Source of the DNA: JAGNXB01 sp964471595
GTDB taxonomy: Bacteria; Bacteroidota; Bacteroidia; Chitinophagales; Saprospiraceae
Assembly: GCA_964471595.1 (NCBI GenBank)
Contig: CAYYGN010000014.1
Location: 1 to 64,000, forward strand
Direction: 5' to 3'
Length of the DNA: 64,000 nt
The notes below the pieces were generated by a model. The model searched no databases, was not told the DNA's origin, and saw nothing but the letters and a program-made list of their open reading frames with translations. Below, piece after piece: positions 17,101-24,839 of this stretch. The position numbers and the translations under genes were made by a program. How positions within the stretch are numbered: position 1 is the stretch's first letter; every line of letters starts with the position of its first letter.

Positions 17101-17547
17101 AACGCCGCCGAAGCGCGCGCCATTGTCCAAATAGTACGGTATTACCGGGACCTGTACCGCCTCACAGGCCGGGAGTGGCATCCCGGCACACTGGGCATCA
17201 TCACCCCCTTCCGGGCCCAGATTGCCAGGATCCGCAGGACGATGGAGGACCATCAAATCGACCCGGATGCATTTACCATTGATACCGTGGAACGCTACCA
17301 GGGGGGAGCCCGGGATATCATCCTGATCTCCTGGTGTATTCAGCGCGCCGTCGATTTGCCCATGATCAAATCCGGGGACGGTCCCGTCGACCGGAAACTG
17401 AATGTGGCGCTCACCAGAGCCCGGGAAAGATTGATCGCAGTGGGCAGTCCGGACGCCTTCAAAGACGACCCATTGTTCGGGATCTGGACCCGCACCTATA
17501 GGAAGGACATCAAGGAATTCCCGTCCATTTATGGGTCTGAAGACTGA
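14137..17547 (+). CDS. Dna2-like PD-(D/E)XK nuclease / SF1 helicase fusion
   Basis: 1136 residues. The first ~200 residues are unassigned. The middle carries a Cas4/Dna2-type nuclease core: YGLQGRLDVLYLPE near 365 supplies the metal-binding Asp, and IVELKSG near 388 is the ExK pair. The C-terminal half is an Upf1/DNA2-like superfamily 1 helicase: Walker A GPPGTGKTS near 720, Walker B VIVDEASQ near 840, motif III IGDHWQLPAV, then ERYQGGARDIILIS and NVALTRARERL. The order matches eukaryotic Dna2, which cleaves 5' flaps. The three C-terminal cysteines that ligate Fe-S in Dna2/Cas4 are not seen. A DNA repair or defence role is inferred. Its 3' end overlaps queE by 38 bp, tail to tail. Confidence 0.85.
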   Translation: MTEPPVARLSPNANVDGPDPSAGANVLSWLDSTDPSPEDPDAFLRDLVRMIRHLLEQLAEKEPLHFPTLYAFLSYLGHKHQFSGSVVKQLHLFRKGQENYDAMDDPTPEDVNRQIQVAYQTLAALLEEVYQLALPATTKAKLGPPPPLEPVRTPGPRFVTSTALQGIRLSGSDPVILGWEDGDPDKVIAARFDIPERNEDFTPALRSFMDLTGPSARIQLVDSELDENDVFHPRAFVLDPDHLMDVTAIAECFTPNGAFPVLHLLKRFMPSVATPAILAGLIANYFLDRLMHQPDLTFEEAFQGVFGLQPLGLARLTDEEVRDLVTQCRQHFGTLSAMVQTGFARQGIDPAKAYLEPSFYNPEYGLQGRLDVLYLPESSMDPPAIVELKSGMPFRSNTYGLNANHYIQTLLYELLVRNLRPGRPALAFILYSRSADQPLRYAPTVRALQIEALRVRNELLLLEKRLAAMKDDLPETWEVLNEVQPEDYPGLFGFSRQDMTAFRDTWKRLSAPEKAYFVAFSAFSIREYHLAKTGSDFGRTDGQSAFWTASRSEKEDQHAILSFLNLTADRSHEDDPEIELTFTGRTPKLANFRHGDLAVLYPHTGKTAATGEQIWKGTIVSLSKNNVVLRLRAPQFNKFHFTKYPFWHLERDFLDSSFTQLTRGLYGFARLPEEKRSLLLGWIPPRQGIPAHPALPDELTGEQKMVIRDILASRDYFLLWGPPGTGKTSMVLKHLVGHLYQHTTENILLLAYTNRAVDEICAAISSLGPDLRRAFMRIGSRFSTDPVFRDRLLDGALQNCRNRESVIGLIGSCRIFVATVSSLMGKPELLAIKAFDRVIVDEASQILEPVLAGLLGQFPHFTLIGDHWQLPAVVVQPVRERAISHPALVEAGFRDAGQSMFERLFNHAQALSWGHAFGMLSAQGRMHAEIMAFPNARFYDGKLTCIDAGQKSVLTDPTMAHPLDAGLRNTRVAFLPVRPDHGEILARTNAAEARAIVQIVRYYRDLYRLTGREWHPGTLGIITPFRAQIARIRRTMEDHQIDPDAFTIDTVERYQGGARDIILISWCIQRAVDLPMIKSGDGPVDRKLNVALTRARERLIAVGSPDAFKDDPLFGIWTRTYRKDIKEFPSIYGSED

Positions 17548-18142
17548 GATGCCATAAGGGATGCTCCATACAATAGGTGATGGCCGCTTTGGTGTTGGCT
17601 ACCCGCTCCGGTCCATCCATCGGCTGCAGAAAGAACTGGCCAAAAGCCATTCCTTCAAATTCTTCCGGCGACAGGCCGTCCTGAGGGAAGACCAATTTGA
17701 GTTCGTCCCCGGAGGTCTGTATCAGTTCTGCGCCTGATTTCGGGCTTACACATAGCCAGTCAATCCCGTCCGGAGCCGCAATGGTCCCGTTGGTTTCAAC
17801 TCCAATTTCAAATCCTTCGCGGTGCAGGGCATCCACCAGCCCGGCATCCAATTGCAGCAGGGGTTCACCACCTGTGCAAACGACGTAAGGCCGGCCTTCC
17901 CCGCTTCGGGGCCACATCGATGCCACCTGCCGGGCCAATTCACCGGCCGTGTATTTTCCTCCGCCCGGCCCGTCGGTACCCCGGAAATCGGTGTCACAAA
18001 ACGGACAACGGGCATGCGCCCGGTCTTCTTCCCTCCCTGACCACAGGTTGCACCCTGCAAAGCGAAGAAACACAGCAGGCCGGCCACTGTAGGCTCCTTC
18101 ACCTTGCAGCGTGTAATAGATCTCCTTGACCAGATAATGCAT
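17510..18142 (-). CDS. queE: 7-carboxy-7-deazaguanine synthase (radical SAM)
   Basis: QueE contracts 6-carboxytetrahydropterin to 7-carboxy-7-deazaguanine, a step toward queuosine in tRNA. The 210-residue protein begins MHYLVKEIYYTLQGEG, typical of the family. Its Fe-S motif is C-x14-C-x2-C: the first Cys is in RFAGCNLWSG and the pair in CPFCDTDF. That spacing is the QueE variant rather than CxxxCxxC. CTGGEPLLQ and GVETNGT follow. The ATG at 18142 is preferred over an upstream one because the latter would overlap the -7 box. No other queuosine gene is in the window. Confidence 0.93.
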   Translation of the reverse strand: MHYLVKEIYYTLQGEGAYSGRPAVFLRFAGCNLWSGREEDRAHARCPFCDTDFRGTDGPGGGKYTAGELARQVASMWPRSGEGRPYVVCTGGEPLLQLDAGLVDALHREGFEIGVETNGTIAAPDGIDWLCVSPKSGAELIQTSGDELKLVFPQDGLSPEEFEGMAFGQFFLQPMDGPERVANTKAAITYCMEHPLWHLSLQTHKWTGIP

Positions 18143-18168
18143 GTGGGGTAATTCCCTGTTTATCCCTG

Positions 18169-18176
18169 TAAAGGTA
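18169..18176 (-). promoter_or_regulatory. -7 box for queE
   Basis: TACCTTTA on the minus strand (last base off consensus), 26 bases before the ATG. Confidence 0.4.
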
Positions 18177-18287
18177 GGTAGCATGAATGGAGATCAGGAT
18201 GTCGGGTGAGGAGGCGGCAACGAGGGCCGGGGATTATGGTAATTTCGCTGCACAGGAAGGCCATTTCGTGAACGAAAGCAAAACCCA

Positions 18288-19274
18288 ATGAAGGGCAAGG
18301 GTGGCGATCGGGTTGTTCTCCGGCACACGGGCAGGCATGCCACTATTGTCCGTCTGGACGGGGATCAATTGGCGTTCGTCAAACTGGACGGGGATCGGGA
18401 GGTATTTCCGGTATCTATCGAGGATATCGTTTGGGACCCCCACGCCACAGAGGTTTTCGGTCAATCCGAAGGCAGGAAGGACGGTGAAGGAGTGTCCGGT
18501 TCCTTTTCAGGCAAAGGACAAGGTTCACTTGTGGCTGTTGCCCTCGACCCGGAAGGTACACCGGGTAGGAAATACTATTTCGTGCTGATCAATGACCAGC
18601 AAAAGCCTTTGCCCTACGAAGGTACCTGGGAAAAGAGTCCGGCCAGCGTTCGACCGTTCAAAGGTGAACTTCCCGGATTTACCTGGCGCATTCTTTTGGA
18701 AGGCCCATTGGATGATTTGAACGACCATCCACACCTCCGTCTCAAGCGTTGGCAAAAAGAAGGGCTGCGGCAGAAAGCCCTTCCTATCTGGGATCACCGT
18801 TTCAAGGCAAAGGGCATTGTCACCCGGCAGGAAGCGTCCCATTACCTGCCCTTTCATGCCGCCGTCTTTCCTCTTCCCGATGAGGCCAATGATTCCCGCC
18901 ATATTCCGATCAAAATCCATCATCCGGGTCGTGATATTTCCTTCACGCCCGTGGCTATCATCCCCGATCCGGAAGAGCGGGCAGGCTTTGTCACCACCCT
19001 AGACCTGCATATCGAAAACTTGGTCAAAAACCCCAGGAAACTTGCGGAGGCAGAGATTTTCCGCACCCAAATTGACGCCTTTGACCGCTACATCCAAAAG
19101 GCCATTCGCTTGGGCATATCGCGCATATTCATCATCCATGGTATCGGATCGGGAACACTGCGAAAATATATCCTGGACCACTGTGCGCAAGATCCCCATG
19201 TGCTCCGGGCCACCAACGGCTATGACCCCCGTTTCGGGTATGGGGCCACGGAAATTGTGTTTTCCGAGGATTGA
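18288..19274 (+). CDS. DUF2027 domain protein with C-terminal Smr domain
   Basis: 328 residues. The N-terminal SH3-like segment is MKGKGGDRVVLRHTGRHATI..., followed by a beta-rich DUF2027 core typical of Bacteroidota. The last ~90 residues form an Smr domain with LDLHIENLV (the LDxH motif) and IIHGIGSGTLR (HGxGxG). Smr domains nick or bind nucleic acid in MutS2 and ribosome-rescue proteins; which role applies here is unknown. It converges with the next gene, with a 9-bp gap and no terminator hairpin visible. A TAATTTCG at 18240-18247 may be its -7 box. Confidence 0.85.
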   Translation: MKGKGGDRVVLRHTGRHATIVRLDGDQLAFVKLDGDREVFPVSIEDIVWDPHATEVFGQSEGRKDGEGVSGSFSGKGQGSLVAVALDPEGTPGRKYYFVLINDQQKPLPYEGTWEKSPASVRPFKGELPGFTWRILLEGPLDDLNDHPHLRLKRWQKEGLRQKALPIWDHRFKAKGIVTRQEASHYLPFHAAVFPLPDEANDSRHIPIKIHHPGRDISFTPVAIIPDPEERAGFVTTLDLHIENLVKNPRKLAEAEIFRTQIDAFDRYIQKAIRLGISRIFIIHGIGSGTLRKYILDHCAQDPHVLRATNGYDPRFGYGATEIVFSED

Positions 19275-19283
19275 AGACGGCAT

Positions 19284-22200
19284 TTACTTGAGGAGAATCA
19301 CTTCTCCTTTCAGGATTTGGTTCCTCCCATCGGCCCATTCGATGGTCATGGTGTAGATGTAAACACCCGGGTCGAGGGGACGACCGCCGGAGGTTCCGTC
19401 CCAACCGGCGGTAAGATCCCCCGGTATCAGGATGGGCAATTCATAGAGTAAATTGCCCCAGCGGTCGTAAATGCGCATATCGTTGACGCGGACAACGGCA
19501 TCATTGCCGAACAAGACAAACCGGTCATTGACCCCGTCACCATTGGGACTGAAAGCCGAGGGGATATAAAAACGTGCTGCTTCGCCAAATACCGTTATCC
19601 ACACGGAATCGGCGGCGATACATCCCGTGCCATCCTCGATCAGAATGATGGCCTGGACGTCCTGGTCAATGGCGAATGACTGTTCCAGACAGGACAGGCA
19701 TTGGATGCCGAATGGCAACCAGGTCACCGCAGCGGGCATGACGGGCATACCGTTCAATGTGGCTTTCAAGTTGACCATGGCGCCCGGAGCAACCACGAGG
19801 TCAGGCCCGAGCATGACGGAAAAAGGCACAAGCGCTTCCAGATCGAATATAGTATCCAACCGGCAACCCCGGGCATCTTCCACTTCGAGGAGATAAGAGC
19901 CTGGTGCGAGGCTGTCAAACCGGTTGTCCACCTGAAAGGCGCCTTGCTGGAGACGGAACATGAATGGTCCCAATCCTCCGAGAACGTTCGTGATATCCAG
20001 GGTCCCGTCCGATGAAAGACAATTCGGCGGCGTGATGGAGTAGCTTATGTTGGTCGGAGGTGGTACCCCCTCGGCCACCATGACGGTGTCGCGGCGGGCA
20101 CAGCCCCATATCTCATGGCGGATTTCCCACACATACATTCCCGGCAAAGTAGCCGTTACCACCGGCTGGTTGCTTACGGGTTGACCACCCAGAAACCATG
20201 TATGGACCAATGGCCATCCGACCGGAGCGCCGGGCATCCCGAGAATCACTTCCGGATAAAGGCAATCCAGGACAGTGTCAGGCCCGGCAACCGGATCAGG
20301 CAACCCCACGACATCCACCATCAGACGAGCCGTGTCCGCAGGACAGGCACCCTGGTTGAGATGGATGTAATAGACCGGATATGCCCCTGCCGGAACCGCC
20401 AGTTTGCTCGCTATCCATAATCCGGTTTGGGGTGCCAAACCGGGAAGCCAGTTTCCGCCGGTCGAATCCTGTGTCCAGAATCCCCCGGACTGTGCTCCCG
20501 TCAGCCAGGCATCCAATTGGACTTGCACATCATCGCCCTGACAAACATGCAAGGTATCCGGTGCCATACCCGCTTCCAGTCCGGCATCCAGGACAAAGAC
20601 CGTTCCTGCGGTATCCGGACAACCCGCCACCGGATCCTGCAACGTGTACAACAGGTAGTAATGGCCGGGATCAGCCTGCTGGATCCACAATTCCGAGCCA
20701 TTCACCTGCGCGGGATTCAAGCCGGGAGGTGCCTGCCAAACGGTCCACGATCCCGGAGGCAATCCCTGGGCCAGCGGACCCAGTTGAAACAAGTCATTGC
20801 GATTGCACCCGGCGGTCCCTGCCTGAAGCAACAGGTCCGGACACAAACATTCGTCCACCCTGACCAGCACCGTATCCTGCCTGGCCGGACAGGGTCCTGT
20901 GGCCTGCCGGACATACATGAACCGGTAAACACCTGGCAGCACACCCGTAAAATCAAGCCATGGCAGAGTACCGGCAGCACCGGAATTGTCCAAATCCGTC
21001 CACAGGCCTGTACCCGCACCACTCGTAATCAGGGAATCCAGCCACAACATCCCTGGACCGAACGGGCTGTCCTGATTGCACACCCTGATAACGGGACGTA
21101 CCTTCAATGGGTCGGCATGTACCCATTCCACGGATATGGAAGCTGAATCCGGGCATACTTTTTCCGGTCCATTTTGCCAGGTGGCACGAAGCACATACAC
21201 TCCCGGGACACCTGGTGGAGCGAAAAGGGAACCATTCAAGGCAGGAGTGCTTGCACCAGTCGGCACACCGGTGACCGTCCAGGAAACCAGCCCTGGAAAA
21301 TCATGCAATTCATTCAGGTCCAGAGTGCCATTGTCCGTACATCTAATAGTATCCTGAAATCCAGGGCACTGGCAATCCCTGACGGTAATGGTCAGAGGAA
21401 GATGCCGATCCAGGCACGGAGGCATGGCGGATTGGGTGAGGAACAAAAATTCGTAATGGCCGGGTTGGACACCGGTAAAATCAAGGAACGGGAGACTGCC
21501 CTGGGCTCCCGGATTGTCGAGAGATATCCATTGACCCGCCGTATCCACCCCTGTGAGAAGGGTGGAAAAATCGAGTTGGACGGGATAGACCAACGAGCCG
21601 ACCTGGTTGCAAACCGTATCTGCCGGTGGCACACGGGCATCCACGCCGGCTACCAACAGGAGGGACAACGTATCCCGGGTAACACAAGCCCCACCTGGCG
21701 AATCGGAAAGTGTAAATCCAAGGAGGTAAAGACCCGGATCGGCCGGGTCCGTGATCAAAACATTTGAGGAAGAAATCGATGCCGGATTTCCCCCAGGGGG
21801 AGCTGAAAGGATAGACCAAATCCCGGTGCCTCCTGACTGCTGGTAAGCGCCGAGTGGTTTAGCCTCAATATCCGAGCAAAGGGTGTCTGTCTCCTGGACC
21901 TGCAACGGGGGACAAACACAATCAAGCACCGTGACCATGAGCAGGTATTGGCTTTCCGGACAGGGAATTTCTGCAGCCTGGGTGGTATATTGAAAGGCAT
22001 ATTCACCTGGTGAAAGCCCGACAAAACTGACGGTATCACCTGTGAGGAATGAAGGAGGCAGGGATAAAGGCAACCAGATGCCCCCTGTATCGCCCTCCAG
22101 GATGAGCTGGTCGAGATAACGGATGGTTGGCCACAATCCGGACCCCGGATCATTGCAGACCGTGTCCACCGCCGGCAATATGGCCGTAGGGATGCCATGT

Positions 22201-24536
22201 ATGACAAAATCGTGAGCGGATGTATCCGGGCATCCGGGAGGGGGTGACGTATCCAAACGAAAAACGATCCGGTATAAACCGGTATCCCTGCCGGTGATGA
22301 CCAGGGAATCCCCTTCCACCATGGCCGGGTTGGTGCCGGAAGGAATCTGGACGACCGACCAATTACCTGGTTCACTTGTGTTTTGGAGGTCCGGCAACCA
22401 TACCGATGCATCCGTTTCACAAAACGGACCCGGGGGAAGTGTGGCTACACTGGGACAAGCACAGTTTTCGACAAATATTTGAACGGATTCCTGGATATTG
22501 GCACAGGGCGCTTGCGCATTGACAGATGTCCATGTAAAGGTGTAGCTGTCCGGACCGGGCACGTTCTGGAAATTGACCAGCGGGAATGCCCCACCAACCG
22601 GCGCATTATCGGTATTGGACCAAGAACCAATGACGTTGGCATCCAGGAGAAGGGTGTCAAAATTGATCCAGGTATTGTAAGTGCCTCCCAACGATTCATT
22701 GCAGATGGAAATCTGGGAGGGCAAAATGCCATAAGGTGCCGGCACTTCATGAAAATAGGTCAAAAAAGTATCCACGCAGGCACCAACCTGGTAGAAAACA
22801 AAGAGACTGTCGCCGGTCTGAGGGGTGATGAAACCGTTGACCTGATTGGTCGTTTCGAACGGGAGCGCCGAATAATACCGGTATTGGCCGCCCAGAAAAC
22901 TGCTGTCAATGACCGGCAACTGGCTTACCGCGATCGGAAATCCGGTACAAACAGGCATATTGGCGGGTCCTTTGAGATCCGGACGGGCCGGATTGCCGGC
23001 GACATTCACAAAGGCGGTATCAGAGCAGGTCTTGCCGTTGGCGAGGGTCTTGGACAGGATCAGGGCATAAAGGCCCGGATGTTCGGTAAACGCCAGAAGA
23101 TCCTGCTGCCCGCTCAGCAAACTGACACCCGGCGGAGTCTGCCACCAGATATCCGGTGTCGCTCCCTGGTAAGTGGATCCCAGGCCGTTCAGTCCCAATA
23201 CAGGTGTATAACAATCAATCGTACCGGGGGCCACCGCCTGGGCATTAAATGCCAGGACGACGAGGTCCAGGACAACCACGCTGTCACACCCGTTGGCCGG
23301 ATTGGTCAACGTCTGTGTATAGACCCCGGTTTTGTTGTAGGAATTAGTACCAATAAAAACGAATTCATCCTGGCAAATGGTGTCTTTGATCTGGACGTGT
23401 ACTGCCGGCGTCACCACCAACCGGAGTTCGACGATGCTGTCGCATCCGTTAAAAGCAGGGAATGTGTCCCTGACCTGGGTGGTGGAACAATAGGAAGTTG
23501 CTCCCAGCATCACACACTGCCCTTCACATACCGTAGTATCCAGGATCTGCACAGGGAGAGGCGTCCCGATATGGATCCGGAGACAATTGCCGCTCAAATC
23601 TCCGCAAAAAGGGGGTTGGGCTGAAAAAAGGGAATCCCGGATCAGGGGGATGGTAAGGTTACCATCAGGCTGAAGAAGGGAATCCTGGTCAGCCAGGGCA
23701 AATGAAAGACCACACACATCCCAGGTACCGGTCTGTGCACCGGTGAGGTTGACACTGTCTACATAGGCTTGGAAAATCCCTTCGTATGCCACCATGAACG
23801 TGTAGTCATACAACGTGGAATCGGGTGGACCTGCCAGATAGAAGGGTTGCAGTTCCAGATCCAGCAAGGAATCGCCTGCACAAATCCACCAGGGTCCCTG
23901 CTCTGTCAGCGAACCCCCATAAGCCTGGCAGCTACAGTCGATGCCAGTTTCATCACAGAATACCAGGGAGAAGTTGAGGAATTGGCCGGATTCGATCTCG
24001 GTGCAATTCTTCACGAGGATTTTCCACTGCCCGTTGACCGGGCCTGTATCGATATCGTCCAGATCCCCTCCGGATGGGTAATACTGACCGGTATAATTCC
24101 GGAAAACCTCCCAAAGCTGATCATTGGACCACTTATCCTGAAACCCGGCATCCGGATTGGCCGGATAAACGGAGGGCAGGAACTGGATATTCCAGGAGGA
24201 TAATGCCGAGCTGGCATATCCGCTGGTCATGGCGGGTCCTGTCAGGGCCAGGGTATCTCCACCCGGAGATATCAGGTACATTTCAAGTGACCAGACGTAG
24301 TTGTGCTGGAAATGGACATTCAATGCGCAGATGCCCTGAAAGGGATCCGCAAGATCATCATTGGAGGCCCCTTTGATATTGAGGATGAATTCCCGGTAAT
24401 AACAGGTATCCAGACCCGAAGGTGGCAGGGTCAGCGGGCAATTCAGACACTCACACACCTGACCCCTGGCCTCAACGGCCCACCCGAATAGAAGCCCGAT
24501 GATGCCTCCTATGAGTAGCGGTCTGATCAAGTTCAC
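19284..24536 (-). CDS. Large repeat-rich surface protein with T9SS type B sorting domain
   Basis: 1750 residues. Signal peptide 1-25 (ending VEARG/Q) is followed by a proprotein-convertase P-like beta domain (about 45-200; DNDLWEV-like SNDQLWEVFRNYTGQYY and NGQWKILVKNC). Residues ~330-430 hold two DT-x-C ... GCDS(I/V)V repeats. Residues ~680-1450 alternate two module types linked by DC-x-CP. The C-terminal ~95 residues (IPSAFSPNGDGVNDRFV ... IYDRWGNLLYE ... ILKGEVILLK) are the type B, gliding-associated sorting domain. It is probably exported by T9SS and attached to the cell surface; adhesion or matrix function is inferred. No catalytic motif was found. Confidence 0.9.
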   Translation of the reverse strand: MNLIRPLLIGGIIGLLFGWAVEARGQVCECLNCPLTLPPSGLDTCYYREFILNIKGASNDDLADPFQGICALNVHFQHNYVWSLEMYLISPGGDTLALTGPAMTSGYASSALSSWNIQFLPSVYPANPDAGFQDKWSNDQLWEVFRNYTGQYYPSGGDLDDIDTGPVNGQWKILVKNCTEIESGQFLNFSLVFCDETGIDCSCQAYGGSLTEQGPWWICAGDSLLDLELQPFYLAGPPDSTLYDYTFMVAYEGIFQAYVDSVNLTGAQTGTWDVCGLSFALADQDSLLQPDGNLTIPLIRDSLFSAQPPFCGDLSGNCLRIHIGTPLPVQILDTTVCEGQCVMLGATSYCSTTQVRDTFPAFNGCDSIVELRLVVTPAVHVQIKDTICQDEFVFIGTNSYNKTGVYTQTLTNPANGCDSVVVLDLVVLAFNAQAVAPGTIDCYTPVLGLNGLGSTYQGATPDIWWQTPPGVSLLSGQQDLLAFTEHPGLYALILSKTLANGKTCSDTAFVNVAGNPARPDLKGPANMPVCTGFPIAVSQLPVIDSSFLGGQYRYYSALPFETTNQVNGFITPQTGDSLFVFYQVGACVDTFLTYFHEVPAPYGILPSQISICNESLGGTYNTWINFDTLLLDANVIGSWSNTDNAPVGGAFPLVNFQNVPGPDSYTFTWTSVNAQAPCANIQESVQIFVENCACPSVATLPPGPFCETDASVWLPDLQNTSEPGNWSVVQIPSGTNPAMVEGDSLVITGRDTGLYRIVFRLDTSPPPGCPDTSAHDFVIHGIPTAILPAVDTVCNDPGSGLWPTIRYLDQLILEGDTGGIWLPLSLPPSFLTGDTVSFVGLSPGEYAFQYTTQAAEIPCPESQYLLMVTVLDCVCPPLQVQETDTLCSDIEAKPLGAYQQSGGTGIWSILSAPPGGNPASISSSNVLITDPADPGLYLLGFTLSDSPGGACVTRDTLSLLLVAGVDARVPPADTVCNQVGSLVYPVQLDFSTLLTGVDTAGQWISLDNPGAQGSLPFLDFTGVQPGHYEFLFLTQSAMPPCLDRHLPLTITVRDCQCPGFQDTIRCTDNGTLDLNELHDFPGLVSWTVTGVPTGASTPALNGSLFAPPGVPGVYVLRATWQNGPEKVCPDSASISVEWVHADPLKVRPVIRVCNQDSPFGPGMLWLDSLITSGAGTGLWTDLDNSGAAGTLPWLDFTGVLPGVYRFMYVRQATGPCPARQDTVLVRVDECLCPDLLLQAGTAGCNRNDLFQLGPLAQGLPPGSWTVWQAPPGLNPAQVNGSELWIQQADPGHYYLLYTLQDPVAGCPDTAGTVFVLDAGLEAGMAPDTLHVCQGDDVQVQLDAWLTGAQSGGFWTQDSTGGNWLPGLAPQTGLWIASKLAVPAGAYPVYYIHLNQGACPADTARLMVDVVGLPDPVAGPDTVLDCLYPEVILGMPGAPVGWPLVHTWFLGGQPVSNQPVVTATLPGMYVWEIRHEIWGCARRDTVMVAEGVPPPTNISYSITPPNCLSSDGTLDITNVLGGLGPFMFRLQQGAFQVDNRFDSLAPGSYLLEVEDARGCRLDTIFDLEALVPFSVMLGPDLVVAPGAMVNLKATLNGMPVMPAAVTWLPFGIQCLSCLEQSFAIDQDVQAIILIEDGTGCIAADSVWITVFGEAARFYIPSAFSPNGDGVNDRFVLFGNDAVVRVNDMRIYDRWGNLLYELPILIPGDLTAGWDGTSGGRPLDPGVYIYTMTIEWADGRNQILKGEVILLK

Positions 24537-24617
24537 GGGGCACAGTTTTGGCTCGGAAGGACGCCCTCAGGTCCAATAACGATTCATCCCCGTGTTGCCA
24601 TCGGGGAAAACCTGGTC

Positions 24618-24647
24618 CAAAGTTACCATTCCGCAGGCAGGGCTGCA
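24618..24647 (-). promoter_or_regulatory. Promoter of the 1750-aa surface protein (-33 and -7)
   Basis: On the minus strand, TTG at 24647-24645, a 19-nt spacer, then TAACTTTG at 24625-24618. Both elements and the spacing match the Bacteroidota sigma-ABfr consensus. The leader is about 75 nt. Confidence 0.65.
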
Positions 24648-24783
24648 AGTCATTCTTCGGAATATAGCAGCAAAGACGGAATCCGGCATGGATACCCCGT
24701 TGGAAGTACGCCCGTCTCAGAAGATATTCCGGACTGGGGGTGTCGCAGGCAAAGCCGACGGACGCATTCGGATGACTCCCCCC

Positions 24784-24814
24784 AAAAAAACAAGGGGCCC
24801 CTCGGGGCCCCTTG
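24784..24814 (-). terminator. Rho-independent terminator of the susC-susD operon
   Basis: An inverted repeat CAAGGGGCCCC / GGGGCCCCTTG almost without loop, followed on the minus strand by a run of seven T (24790-24784). It lies 25 bp after the susD stop. Confidence 0.88.
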
Positions 24815-24839
24815 AGAAAATTTGGCAATGAAAACCGGA

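Larger units (their letters stand above)
24537..24839. other. Intergenic region with a promoter and a terminator
   Basis: A 303-bp gap between two minus-strand units. It holds the terminator of the susCD operon on the susD side and a well-formed promoter for the 1750-residue surface protein on the other. I see no gene in it. Confidence 0.7.
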
